A stretch of 64,000 nt of DNA from Blasia pusilla (taxonomy: Eukaryota; Marchantiophyta; Marchantiopsida; Blasiales): the NCBI GenBank assembly GCA_050084515.1, contig CM114273.1, forward strand, positions 19,158,001 to 19,222,000, read 5' to 3'. Below are positions 10,065 through 20,291 of this stretch, piece by piece. The position numbers were made by a program, and so were the translations under genes. The notes below the pieces were generated by a model. That model did no database searches. It was not told the DNA's origin and saw nothing but the letters and a program-made list of their open reading frames with translations. Position 1 is the stretch's first letter; every line of letters begins with the position of its first letter.

Positions 10065-11889
10065 CACATTTTAGGTGTTATTTATTCGGCAATCCCTTTA
10101 CCATCATTACCGATCATCAGCCACTTAAGTGGTTAATGGAGTCCGACAAGCTTACAGGGAAGCTTGCGAGGTGGGCTCTTTTGTTGCATGAGTATGACTT
10201 CCAAGTGGAGCATAGACCTGGGACGCTCAACCAGGATGCAGATGGTTTGAGCCGTAACCCATACCAACATCAGCAAGATGCGATTGGAGCTCGTTGGCAC
10301 GGTGAGAGTGATGAAGAGTTGATGCCAGGATGGCACGCGTTAGCCTATTTGGGCTTGTTGGCTATGGAGAGCCAAATTGCTGAGACTTTGATAGCGAGGT
10401 TTGATACAGAGTCCTTAGATCCAGAGGTCGGTGAGGAGACGACAAGTGGCCGAGACATTCACGACGATGGAGTGGTCTTGGAGTACCTATGTATTGGAAG
10501 CATCGCAAGCACAATGGGTTCTAGAGAGCGGGATCGGATCCTATAGCAAGCCAAACAATTTCTGTGAGAGGGGACACATGTGTTGCGAGGGTGGGAAGAT
10601 GGTAGAGTACGTGTAGTGCCTCATCCTTCACAGAGAGCACGTTTGGTGCGTCATGCCCATGAGGAGTTGGGTCATTTTGGAGTGAAGCAGACGTACAACT
10701 TGCTCTAGATACAATATTGGTGGCGAGGTATGCACACTAACGTTCAGCAATTTGTTGCCAAATGCATGGTGTGTGATTGAGTATGGGCATTCTTCAATGC
10801 TCCGACTCCACAGTTGCATCCACTTTCGGGTTTAGATTATAGATGGAGTTTAGTTTTTATAGGGCCTTTACCTTTGACAAAGCGCCATAGTCGTTATGTG
10901 TTGGTGATGGTCGAGCACTTCTCAAAGTGGATAGAGTTGGTTGCATTGCTCGACAAAGAGAGCGAGGAAGTAGCGTATGCTTTCCTAGATCGAATGTTGA
11001 GTCATAACGGTGAACCAGATGAGGTGTTGACAGAATAAGGTCATAGTTTCGCGGGGAGTTTCAGGCCTTGTGTGATTAGGCGCTGATCGATCACCGCACC
11101 ACTTCGCGAGATCATCTTGAGGCGGATGGACTAACGGAGAGGGTTGTGCAGACGATGAAGAGAGGATTATGCAAGTATAGCTTGTAGAGAGGTCACCTAG
11201 GAGATTGGGATATTCAATTGCCGTGGTTGGCGATGGGATACAAATTCAGCAGGCAGGCATCCTTAGCGTCTATCTCACCGTACTTGTTGTTTTATGGCCG
11301 AGAGCCAAATTTACCTGCGGCCATTCGTCAAGATGTTGGTGAGGTGTTGAACCTTGATGACCCTAATATATGCATGCAAGCATGTTCTTAGAGGGCTGAG
11401 TTGTTTCGGAGAGTGATGCCCATGGCGTTTGAGAACTTGGCGATTGCGCAACATCGGGATACATTGAGGTATGCGACTATTCGGGGAGGAAGTTATCGAA
11501 CTACTATCCAAAGGTTTCATCAAGGAGACTATGTCTACTTGAACAGACGTCATCTATGACGTTGGATGTGACTGTAGGGCGCACCATCTTGAGAGTGCGT
11601 GAGATTTTGCCATCTGGTGTTCTCTTATTTGAGGGACGCGATGGTATGGTTTGGAAGGACCATGTGCGTAACTGTGCGCCATGCCATCTTTCGAACATTG
11701 ATGGTACAATTGATCCAAGCTTAGCAGTAGTTCCCGTAGACTTGCGGTGTATGTTGTGTGGTTCCGCCCATGATGCAGCCACTATGCTAGTCTGTGATGG
11801 GTGTTCGAGAGGATGGCATAGGGCATGTCTGACGCCACCTCTCACTTGGGTTCCTGAGGGACGATGGATGTATTCCAGATGTACATAGA
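10065..11889 (+). pseudogene. DMP copy 1 RNase H end, integrase and PHD finger
   Basis: Continues RNase H directly after the insert (DHQPLKWLMESDKLTGKLA), then an acidic linker (HGESDEEL), the H2C2 integrase zinc domain with HAHEELGHFG and a damaged CMVCD, the core segment SRYVLVMVEHFSKWIELV, and a C-terminal part with GPY-like region replaced by MTLDVTVGRTILRVREILP. The end is a PHD finger from about 11748: CMLC, CDGC, HRAC, and a mutated last pair (YSRC). Stops TAG at 10544 and 11389 are CAG in copy 3. Non-functional. Confidence 0.85.
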
Positions 11890-12070
11890 GTAGGTAGTTC
11901 TAGATTTTGACTTGTGTCTGTGACATGGATGACAAGAAGGCGACTAACGATGGGGCCACATGAGCACTCGGCCTTTTTACTCTTAGCGTCCAAGAGATGT
12001 ATGTCATGGTAGGTAGGGATAGATGACTATATGGAGTTAGAGGGACCTAACCACCAGCTAGGGGGGCGAT

Positions 12071-12171
12071 TGGAGATATTTTGGTACTTCTTGTCTTGTT
12101 GTTTGGATGCCATGAGTTAGCATGGGATCGTGCGTGTTTGTGTGTATGTTTGGCGACAACGATGTATGTTG
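12071..12171 (+). repeat. DMP copy 1 3' LTR, truncated
   Basis: TGGAGATATTTTGGTACTTC follows the purine tract AGCTAGGGGGGCGAT, as in copies 3 and 4. It matches the 126-bp LTR of copy 3 until about 12171 and then breaks off ~25 bp short of the usual GCGCACGACA end, at the start of repeat R0. Confidence 0.75.
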
Positions 12172-12176
12172 TCATG

Positions 12177-13028
12177 TCTTTTAGGATAGATCGGTGAGAT
12201 CTAGTAGAGCGCCTTCCTGAGTAGTGGAGGACAGGCTTAGTAAGTCAAGGATGACTTCTGAGGCCCGAGGAAACGTGAGAGAGTAGGTTTCCCCTTCATT
12301 TCGGCTCATTTGGAACCATATTGAAGAACTTACTATTTTAGGTAAGTACCATTTTGAGTATATGATCAACTTTCTATTTTTGGTAAGTAGCCCTTGACCT
12401 CCTACATCAAGTCAAGAGCCAAGGAGGTGACTTGGGAGCGTAGGTTACCATGGAAAGAGCTTGGGAGAGGGAAGGGGTATACCTCAAGGAGAGAGAGCTT
12501 GAGAGCTCATTCTCTCTTTGTTGAACCTCTTGGCATGAGGCAGCGGAGCTATGGTCTTGCTTGCCTTGTGTGTGTAACCCAAGCCTCTCATTAGGAGAGT
12601 GGGTTTGATTTGACATTGAGAGAGACATATGAGAGTGCACACATGTGAGAACTATGGTGTTGTGAGAGAGATTGGATCTTTTATTTTACAAAGAGAGAAT
12701 GAGTGAGTGAGAGAGCTTTATGGGGGAGCTCGCCAGTCACTCGCTGGTTTTGCAGGTTGGGGATCGTATTCCCCATTCAGCAGTTCATGGGAGTGCTCAC
12801 CGGAGCAAGAGCCGCTTACTTGTGATGTTTCCTTTGCCAATTTTTTGTGTGGAAGAGTGGCGCGCGGAAGCGCTGCCCAATTTTTTGATAGCGATTGAGT
12901 ATGGGGGTGGGTTGCCCCATGTCGGTGCTCTTGGGAGCACCATGTAGCTTGCTGATTTGTGTTCTCACATGTTTTACATTTTCTTTGGGAGAAATCAACA
13001 TGGAAGCGATGCCAAATTTTGTGTAGGA
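12177..13028 (+). repeat. Direct repeat R0, right copy
   Basis: Second copy of 2452-3290. It is cut at 13028 by the terminus of DMP copy 2; the sequence beyond 3290 in the left copy has no partner here. Confidence 0.75.
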
Positions 13029-13162
13029 TGTCGTGCGCATACATATCGCTACACAACATACATCGCTGGTCACATCTACACCACACAACACCGATCTTCG
13101 CCACACACGGGTTGATCCACACATGTACAAAAATCAACTCATACATATACATGGAGATCACA
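13029..13162 (-). repeat. DMP copy 2 3' LTR (134 bp)
   Basis: On the minus strand it runs TGTGATCTCC ... GCGCACGACA, i.e. TG...CA, directly after the purine tract. Its last ~37 bp match the LTR ends of copies 3 and 4, while the first ~95 bp differ, so it represents a second LTR subtype. Matches 9447-9580. Confidence 0.7.
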
Positions 13163-13242
13163 TAACCGTTCCCCTAGCTGGCAGTTGGATTCCCCCAACT
13201 CTAGATAGAAAATATCACGAGTCTCTAACATGACCTACTACC

Positions 13243-13536
13243 CTATACACATCTCGGACACATCCATTGTCCCGTGGGAACCACATCAAGAGGGGGGGTG
13301 AGACATGACATATGGCACCCTCGAGAACAACCATCACATACCAACATGGTGGCTGCACCCCTCGCAGATCCGCACAACATATATCTCAAGCATGCAGGTA
13401 CCACTGCCAAGCTCGGATCCACTGTCCCATCTACGTTCGGAAGATGACATGGCGCACAATTGTGCACATGATCCTTCCAAACCATACCATCCCATTCCTC
13501 CAACATGAGGACTCCGGTCGGTAATACCTCGCGCAC
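13243..13536 (-). pseudogene. DMP copy 2 C-terminal tail with PHD finger
   Basis: 97 codons. After a MVWKDHVHNCAPCHLP segment conserved in all copies comes a PHD-type C4HC3 zinc finger: first pair mutated (YMLC for CMLC), then CDGC, HMSC and CPRC with normal spacing, including the TMLVCDGCSRGCH core; the Trp before the His that is usual in PHD fingers is replaced by Cys here. PHD fingers bind histone H3 tails. In this position other gypsy elements often carry a chromodomain, so it probably steers integration to chromatin; that role is inferred. Confidence 0.85.
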
Positions 13537-13584
13537 ACGTAGGATCGTGCATCCTACAGTGTCATCTAGCGTCGTGGGTGCCGC

Positions 13585-14554
13585 CTACTGTAAATACACG
13601 TAATCTCCAGGATGAAACCTCCTAATCCTTGGACGATAACCTCCTCCACAAATGGTCGCGTTCCTCAATGTATCTCTATGCTGGGCAATAGCTAAGTTCT
13701 CAAAGGCCATAGGCATAACTCTACGAAAAACCTCCGCCCTCTGAGAACATGCTTGTACCCACACATTTGGATCATCAAGATCTAACACCTCCGCCATGTC
13801 ACGTCGAATGGCTGTAGGTAAATCTAGCTCTCTCCCAAAGAGCAAAAAGTACGGTGAAAATGATGCCAAGGATGCCTGCCAACTAAAGCAATAACCCATA
13901 GCCAACCATGGCAAATGTAGGTCCCACTCCCTCAACTGTCCCCGCTGCAAGCCATGCTTGTGCAATCCTCTCTTCACCGTGTGTACCACTCTCTCCGACA
14001 ACCCATCCGCCTCAAGATGATCTCTGGATGTGGTGCGGTGATCTATTAGCGCCTAATCATACAAGGCCTGAAACTCTCCCTTGAACTCGGTACCCTGGTC
14101 AGTCAACACCTCCACCGGTGCACCAAAGTGACTAAGCATACGATCTAGAAACGCATAAGCTGTTCCCTCGCTCGCCTTGTTCGGTAGTTCCACGAACTCT
14201 ATCCACTTGGAGAAATGCTCCACCATGACCAACACGTACGTATGATGATGCCCGTCAATGGCAAAGGTCCCGCAAAGTCTAAACTCCACCGATAACCTAA
14301 ACCCATAATCGGCAAAGGATGTAACTGCGGAGTGGAGTATTGAAGGATGCTCGCACTCTATCACATACCATACATCTGGCCACAAACTGCTGTACCCTAG
14401 TATGCATGCCACGCCACCAATATTGAACCTGGAGTAAGCTGTAAGTACGGTTTACTCCAAAATATCCCAACTCCTCATGGGCATGTCGCACTACACGTGC
14501 TTGCTGGGAAGGATGAGGTACCACTCGTATCCTACCATCTCCCCATATCCACAA
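13585..14554 (-). pseudogene. DMP copy 2 integrase
   Basis: Zinc domain (14554-14297): HAHEELGYFG and CMVCD give the HHCC set. Core (14412-14053): HHTYVLVMVEHFSKWIEFV, then EVLTDQGTEFKGEF with the second catalytic Asp. The third catalytic residue lies around 14001 where ADGLSERVV follows a frame change. The C-terminal part (14001-13585) has LPWLAMGYCFSWQASL and FSPYFLLFGRELDLP. Three short frame changes make it a pseudogene. No chromodomain is present; a PHD finger follows instead. Confidence 0.85.
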
Positions 14555-14587
14555 AATGTGAGTCTCCTCCGACCTAAACCTCCTGGC

Positions 14588-15401
14588 TCATTGTAGGATC
14601 CGATCCCACTCCCTAGCACTCACTATGCTCGCTATGACACCAGTGCACAAGAACTCCACAACCTCCACGTCGTTATGGATATCACGATCACCTGTCGCCT
14701 CCTCACTGACCTCCGGATCCAAAGACTCATCATCCAACCCCACCACTGGAGTCCTCACCTGTGGCTGACCTACCATAGTCAACCAACAAAGATAGGCAGA
14801 TGCATGCCACCCGGGCACCATCTCCTCATCACTCTCTCCATGCCATCGAGCTCCTATGTCGTCTCTCTGACTTGGACCTCAAGGACTGATGATCAGTGAT
14901 AAGTGTGAAAGGGTTGCCGAATAAATAGCACCTGAAATGTGCCACGGCCCACACTGCAGCCAAGCACTCTCCCTCGTAGGAGCTATACTTTGCCTCCGCA
15001 ATGTTGTTCGATCGGCTCGCGTAAGCCACAACGAACTTCCTCTCCTCGTCATCCCTCTAAGTAAGCACTGCTTCTAGACCCAACATGCTCCAATCCGTAT
15101 GTAACTGGAATGGGTGACCCCTAACCGGTCTCTGTAAAATGGGTGAGGACGTCAACCTATCCTTGAGCTCGTGAAATGCTCGCTCCTGATCATCTCCCCA
15201 CAACCAAACCTGATCAAGTCTCGTCAACAAGGTCAAAGACTTTGCGATCGCACTTAAACCCTTGACATACCGTCGATAGAAGTTTGCCAGTCCAAGAAAG
15301 GCTCGGACTCGACTCACATCTGTAGGGCGTGGAATCTGCGCAATAGAGTCTACCTTTGTCTGTTGAATGCCTAACCCACTCAGGTATATGGTGTGTCCCA
15401 A
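14588..15401 (-). pseudogene. DMP copy 2 RT connection, RNase H and acidic linker
   Basis: MGHTIYLSGLGIQQTKVDSI and RVRAFLGLANFYRRYVKGLS are the conserved post-palm segments of Ty3/gypsy RT. RNase H has HTDWSMLGLEAVLT, YASRSNNIAEAKYSSYEGE and LITDHQSLR, the D-E-D pattern of gypsy RNase H. The linker (14821-14588) is acidic and links to integrase. Confidence 0.85.
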
Positions 15402-15461
15402 ATACTCAATCTGCTCCTGAAAGAATTTGCACTTGCCTAGATGTAACTTGAGCCCATGTAA

Positions 15462-16082
15462 CTACAATCGCCGAAACACCTCCTCCACATGTCGCTTATG
15501 CTCCTCAACCATGGAACTGAAGATAAGAATATCATGTATGTAACATCGTAGAAACTTCAAGCCAACCACAATCCTATCCATCACTCTTTGAAACTCTGCA
15601 GGCGTGTTCTTCAACCCAAATGGTAAGAACCGCCACTGATACAAGCAATCTCTCCCGAACCGATCTTTCCCCTAGAATGCTGTCTTCTCCCTGTCCTCCA
15701 ACCTGATAGGAAGCTGATGATAGCCAACACAGAGATCTAAAGTACTGAAGATCTTTGCATGTCCTACTGCATCAAAGATCTCCTCAAGAGTAGGCATGGT
15801 GTACCGATCTGACCTCGTCTGTCGGTTGATAGGACGGTAATCTCCACACATCCGCCTATCTGTCCAATTGCCATACATATCCTTCTTCACCGACATGACT
15901 GTGGCAGATGCATACTCCCCATGTGATAACTCCACAATTCCTGCCTCCAACAAGTCCTGACTCCTGCTCTGAATCAAGGCTCGCTCCATGTCATAATACT
16001 TGTAGGGTCGACAAAAGATCGGCGTATCACTAGCCAACTCAATCCGTATCCCGGGACCCTTCAGCATACCCAAGTCTCTCAT
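15462..16082 (-). pseudogene. DMP copy 2 reverse transcriptase (fingers and palm)
   Basis: Fingers: GPGIRIELASDTPIFCRPY, RMCGDYRPINRQTRSDRY. Palm: ILSTLDL-type STLDLCVGYHQLPIRLEDR, then WRFLPFGLKNTPAEFQRVMD and the active-site box, which reads YIHDILIF rather than YIDDIVVF: the first catalytic Asp is His, which should abolish activity. One stop separates 15672 from 15644. Confidence 0.88.
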
Positions 16083-16433
16083 ATTGAAGGCAAAACAACT
16101 GATATGCCCTCTCAGAAACCTATGAACTCGCCGTCACTCTCCTCCTATTAACTTGAGACCTATCATAGGCTCCCAAGTCTCCATCGTGACCTCACTCAGA
16201 GAGGACGCAACCTCCAGCTTTGGTTGCTATGTAGCAACCCTAGCCACCTCCGCAACAACCACTCCACTCTGACGTCCTACACCATGCTCCATATCCTAAA
16301 AATGAACATGTGCTACTCTAGCCGCCTTTGCACTCTCTGCTCGAACGACGTCCGAGGAAGTCCATGGGTGCCTATCTCTCCTCATCTCGCCTCCAGCCAA
16401 TGCCTGTACAGACCCTGTAGGCAATGGTCCAAC

Positions 16434-17480
16434 TCATGGACGTGACGGCATGGATGACACTCGCATCCATCTCTGCTCACCCATACCTAGGCTGACTATC
16501 CATGTGAGACAGTTGAGGTCCATTGTTTGCCCCAATACTTGTCTCCGGGATGGCTTAGTCATCCCTGGCACTGCCGTAGTACCGGTAGCAAACCCCATGG
16601 CGCGCTCGCGCTCATCTGCTGTAGGCTCCTCCAATGCGCCGGTCACCTCATCCCAAATCATGCATGGCCCTCCCTGACAAAAGGCATGGGATGCTTGGAA
16701 GCTCACCAACGTAGGTAAGGCTACCCTCAACTCCCCCACCCTATTGGCCATGGCCAACGGTTGTCTATCATCCCGTGTCACCACCTGAGATCGACGCCCT
16801 GAGCCCAAAATAGCATCCACTATGAGATGTGGTGCTCTCTAGACTCCATTGTATGCCCGACTCAGTACCTCTGATGGTATCAAGTTCGTCCACCAAAGTC
16901 GTGGACGATGAGCACGTGATCCAACTCTCGCCGCATCTAATAACACAGCAGGTCCCAACCAGCACCTCACTTGATGCACACTCGTTATCACTCATGCACA
17001 AGTGTCTCCAAACAATGGCACGTTCTCCAAAATGAACGTTGGAGAATATGTCTGACTCTCCTACAAGTGTCGTACTACTCGCAGCATCTCCCAAAACATC
17101 CCTGACCTCAGATCCTACAATCCAAATCCTCGGCAAGCTGATGAATGACCCTAACATGGCCATCCAACAATCACCAAATGAATGGTGCCAACTCTATCCA
17201 CATCCTGCGCCCCCACCAAAGAGATGTCGGCGGGTAGTGTACGTTGATATCCTCGTACTGCAGATATCGGTAACAACTCAGGATACCTCTCGACCAATCT
17301 CGCCATGTGACGTAATGATACTCGTCACGCGGTCTCATCTCATTCCACATAAAGGTACTGATGCACTCGTATGCCTGCCTGCAATACTGCAGCCAATCCG
17401 GTGCTAATCCCTCCGAAGAGATCTAACACCCTAACACCCTCCTTTGGGCACTGCCACACAACGGGGGTGGTATCTTATGG
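16434..17480 (-). pseudogene. DMP copy 2 C5-cytosine DNA methyltransferase domain (DNMT3/DRM-like)
   Basis: Motif I RVLDLFGGISTGLAAVLQAG (17411-17429 for LDLFG) is more canonical than in copy 1. The catalytic loop reads HLVIVGWPC with Pro-Cys at 17154-17159, followed by TAG where the usual loop has Gln (PCQG), then GHSS. FILENVP is at about 17013-17035, and SRAHRPRLWWTNLIP near 16880-16917 closely resembles the SAAHRARYFWGNLP of DNMT3. The C-terminal part (16820-16434) has EPTADERERAMGF, SRRQVLGQTMDLN. Motif I, PC, ENV and the C-terminal part are all in the same frame as protease upstream and RT downstream, so it is part of the polyprotein. A few in-frame stops remain. It probably methylates element or target DNA; this is inference. 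Confidence 0.9.
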
Positions 17481-17582
17481 GGTCAACGTCTCCACTCCAA
17501 GAGCCCGATCACCACGTGACTCTCGCTGCTCCGAGATAAAAGCATGACTCCACGCCTGCCTCACGAGGTCGTCAACACTCCT

Positions 17583-18299
17583 CTATAGCTCTCGGGTCGT
17601 ACCCCACAATGGTGAAGAGGTTTCGCCAACATGGGAAGAGACACCTGCCATGGCGTGTCTCTCTATGGAACTATCCACTACAAGGACATCCTCTGCATGT
17701 GCGTTCCCCTCCAATAACTCTCCCGGCCAACTAACACTACTTGTGAAAGCTGCCAACGTGGTCACAGACTCGCCTCGTGATCGACCAGCTCGTCCCGCAA
17801 ATTGCACGGGTAACTGACTCATCCGGCCGTCATCTGACCGCCACCCTGGCCGATAAGCAACGGTCTCCTCCCAGAAGTCAAGGATGAATCCTAGGGGATA
17901 TAACACTGTACTCCCCACCAACACATCGTACGACTCAGCTGGTGTCATAATCACACGTGTGCGCACCATAGCACTATCCGTCTCATGCTCTGGCTGGACT
18001 CTAACAACTATCTCCTGTCAAGTCATATACTGCGTGGATGACACGCCCCCAATTGAGGTATGTATTTGGAAGGGACAAGGCTCAATGTTGGCCTTCCGTA
18101 ACCCCAACGCTAAACACGCCGCCTTCCCTAACATCAAGGGTTGCGGTCCTGAATCAAGTAGGACGCGTTGCGGGTGGTATACTGTCCCCGTCGGACTAAC
18201 CAAGCAAAATACTCTAGCTCGGTTATCCAGTAACACTACTCCAAGTGTCACCACTGCTCGCTCTATGGCCGGTCGAGATGGCATATCTACCAACTTCAC
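17583..18299 (-). pseudogene. DMP copy 2 aspartic protease
   Basis: VLLDSGPQPLMLGKAACLAL holds the retropepsin DSG. Downstream, SYDVLVGSTVLYPLGFILDF matches the second conserved part (hydrophobic-hydrophobic-Gly) of gypsy proteases. It lies in the same frame as Gag and methyltransferase, consistent with processing from one polyprotein. Confidence 0.8.
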
Positions 18300-18785
18300 C
18301 GCCGTCGCATGTCATGACTCTGTGGGGAACGTCCCGAGCACCAGCTCTAAGGGCAAGTCCACCACCTCCTCAACTACCTTTGAACAAGAAGCAATCACCT
18401 CTCCACATTCACACAACGTGGCGGCTAGCCGGAACACCTCAGCTGGTCCAACTCCCAATGTCGCCGACTCTATGGCGGAAAATAGTGAAGTCTGACTCAC
18501 TCTCGTCGCCACCTCCAACACTATGGTCAACGCTGACTCCACTCGAGCCGGCATAGGAGTTGTCACTCCAACTCCTCGTGACGTCAATGTAGGTGCCTGA
18601 GCTATAGGCACCGCTGGTCATCGAGGCACCATCGATGGTGTGTGTAGTGCCTCCCACAATATGAATGACTATGGAACCCTGGCCTGCCGCCCATCGGTCC
18701 CCTCTGGTGGGTCAATCTCAACTCCACCTCTCGATGGCTCGATGCCTCTCGCAGCATCCCGAGTCACCACTGCAGCTGCCTCAAC

Positions 18786-20291
18786 CTAGGTTGCACTACA
18801 CATAAACCCCATACTAGCGGGATCCTCACCCGGGTCAGGGTAAGAAGTAGAAGCTGGAGCCACACAAGCTGCTCGCGGCTCCGTGCCTTCCCTGAGCTGC
18901 ATCATCGTCATGGTAGCAATCCTCTGCTCAAACTGATCGATGCGTGAGAGAAGTGCCGGCTCTGGTGCTCTTGCTCCATCTCCTCTGGCTGGTGGTGGTC
19001 CTCTACCACCACGTTGAGGAAGGACTCCCCGACCTCCTCCAGGACGACCGCCCCCAGGCCCTCGGCCTACCTCTGGACATGCCTCTTGGTGAAGGTCAAA
19101 ACACCTATCCCTAGTGTGACCATATCTATGGCAATAGTCACACAGGTGCTCTGGTGGGGCCATACTCTATGGCTCCTGAGAAATCGGAGGCGCTCGTGGT
19201 CCTCTCCCATGCTGTGGGTAGTCTCTCTGCATATGGGCCCCTCCACACGTCCAACAAGACCACATCGGTCCTTGCTAGGCAACATATGTAGGTACGGGTC
19301 GTTGCCTCATAGGCTCATGGTACTCACCCTGCTCTCTGGGCATAGCGGCCCGCTCCCTTGGTATTGGTGCTCGATGTGGCACCGTTGGGGTCACCGTTGC
19401 TCGTGGACCCGTCGACTCTCAAGAAAATCCAGCGGTCACTACCTGCTCCTCACTCATGTTGAGCTCAATACGCTCAGAAAACTCAAAGACCACCTTCAAT
19501 GTGGGCTTTGCTGTATGAATCAGCACCGCATCTTGGACTCTCCTCCGTAGTTCTCAGTCCAGAACCCCATACCAATACTCGAGTGACTGTGCCTCAGTCA
19601 CTCCATACGTAGCAATCCTCCTCATGCGTGTGAATGCCTCTCTCAGACTTTCACCAGCTCATCGCTGAAAATCCTGTAGACTCTTCAACTTGTAGGTGCG
19701 TACGCCTTGGTAGCTCTTCCCCAACTGTCGGAAGAACTCTACTGTGGGGCTGAAGCTAGGTTTCCCTCTACCACCAAAGGTCTCTATCACATTGCCTATC
19801 TCACTGCCCTCCTCTCCATCTAGTCTCCGGGCTGATGGTGTGGGTCTCTCTCCTCCCACAATCCCATCATATGCCTCGCGACCACTAGTGGACACATACC
19901 CTGGAGCCCAATACATCCTCCAGGCATAGATCTCTACTGAATATAATGATCAAAACTCCATGTAATCATCCATGGGAGGACCCTCCGAGTGCTGGAACAA
20001 CCCCTTCCATGCCATGAAAGGGTTGAACCGTGTCGGGGTCCGTATCTCCTGGGAGTTGCACCACGTGTTGAACTCCTGGATAAAATCATCTAAGTCGATG
20101 GTGCCCACTGCACCCGAGAAACGACGCATGCCCCAATGGCCCATGTCGTCCATCTCCTGCCAAGTGATACTGCCTCCGTATGCCATCTCATCACCAGACC
20201 CAGTGTCTAGTGATGATGATCCAACCACGGATGGATGTGAAGGTAGCTCCTCACTGGTAACTCCTCGGTATCTCACTCCACTCCGTGTCAC
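18786..20291 (-). pseudogene. DMP copy 2 Gag with zinc knuckle
   Basis: Begins at the Met near 20291 (MTRSGVRYRG). The capsid-like part includes TIDLDDFIQEFNTWC, FNPFMAWKGLFQHSEG and VEFFRQLGKSYQGVRTYKL. Near the end (19163-18786) is one CCHC knuckle, CDYCHRYGHTRDRC, followed by a Gly/Pro/Arg-rich tail and a coiled segment SRIDQFEQRIATM. Interrupted by stops near 19950 and 19650. Start chosen as the first Met in the conserved frame. Confidence 0.8.

Larger units (their letters stand above)
4720..12171 (+). mobile_element. DMP copy 1: Ty3/gypsy element with DNA methyltransferase and PHD finger (decayed)
   Basis: Remnants in the order Gag, zinc knuckle, protease, C5 methyltransferase, RT, RNase H, integrase, PHD finger, then a polypurine tract (AGCTAGGGGGGCGA, near 12056) and a truncated LTR. 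Decayed by frameshifts, stops, loss of the N-terminal half of RT near 8790, and insertion of a 618-bp related unit in RNase H at 9447. Domain identity rests on alignment by eye with copies 2-4 in this window. The 5' boundary is uncertain. Confidence 0.85.
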
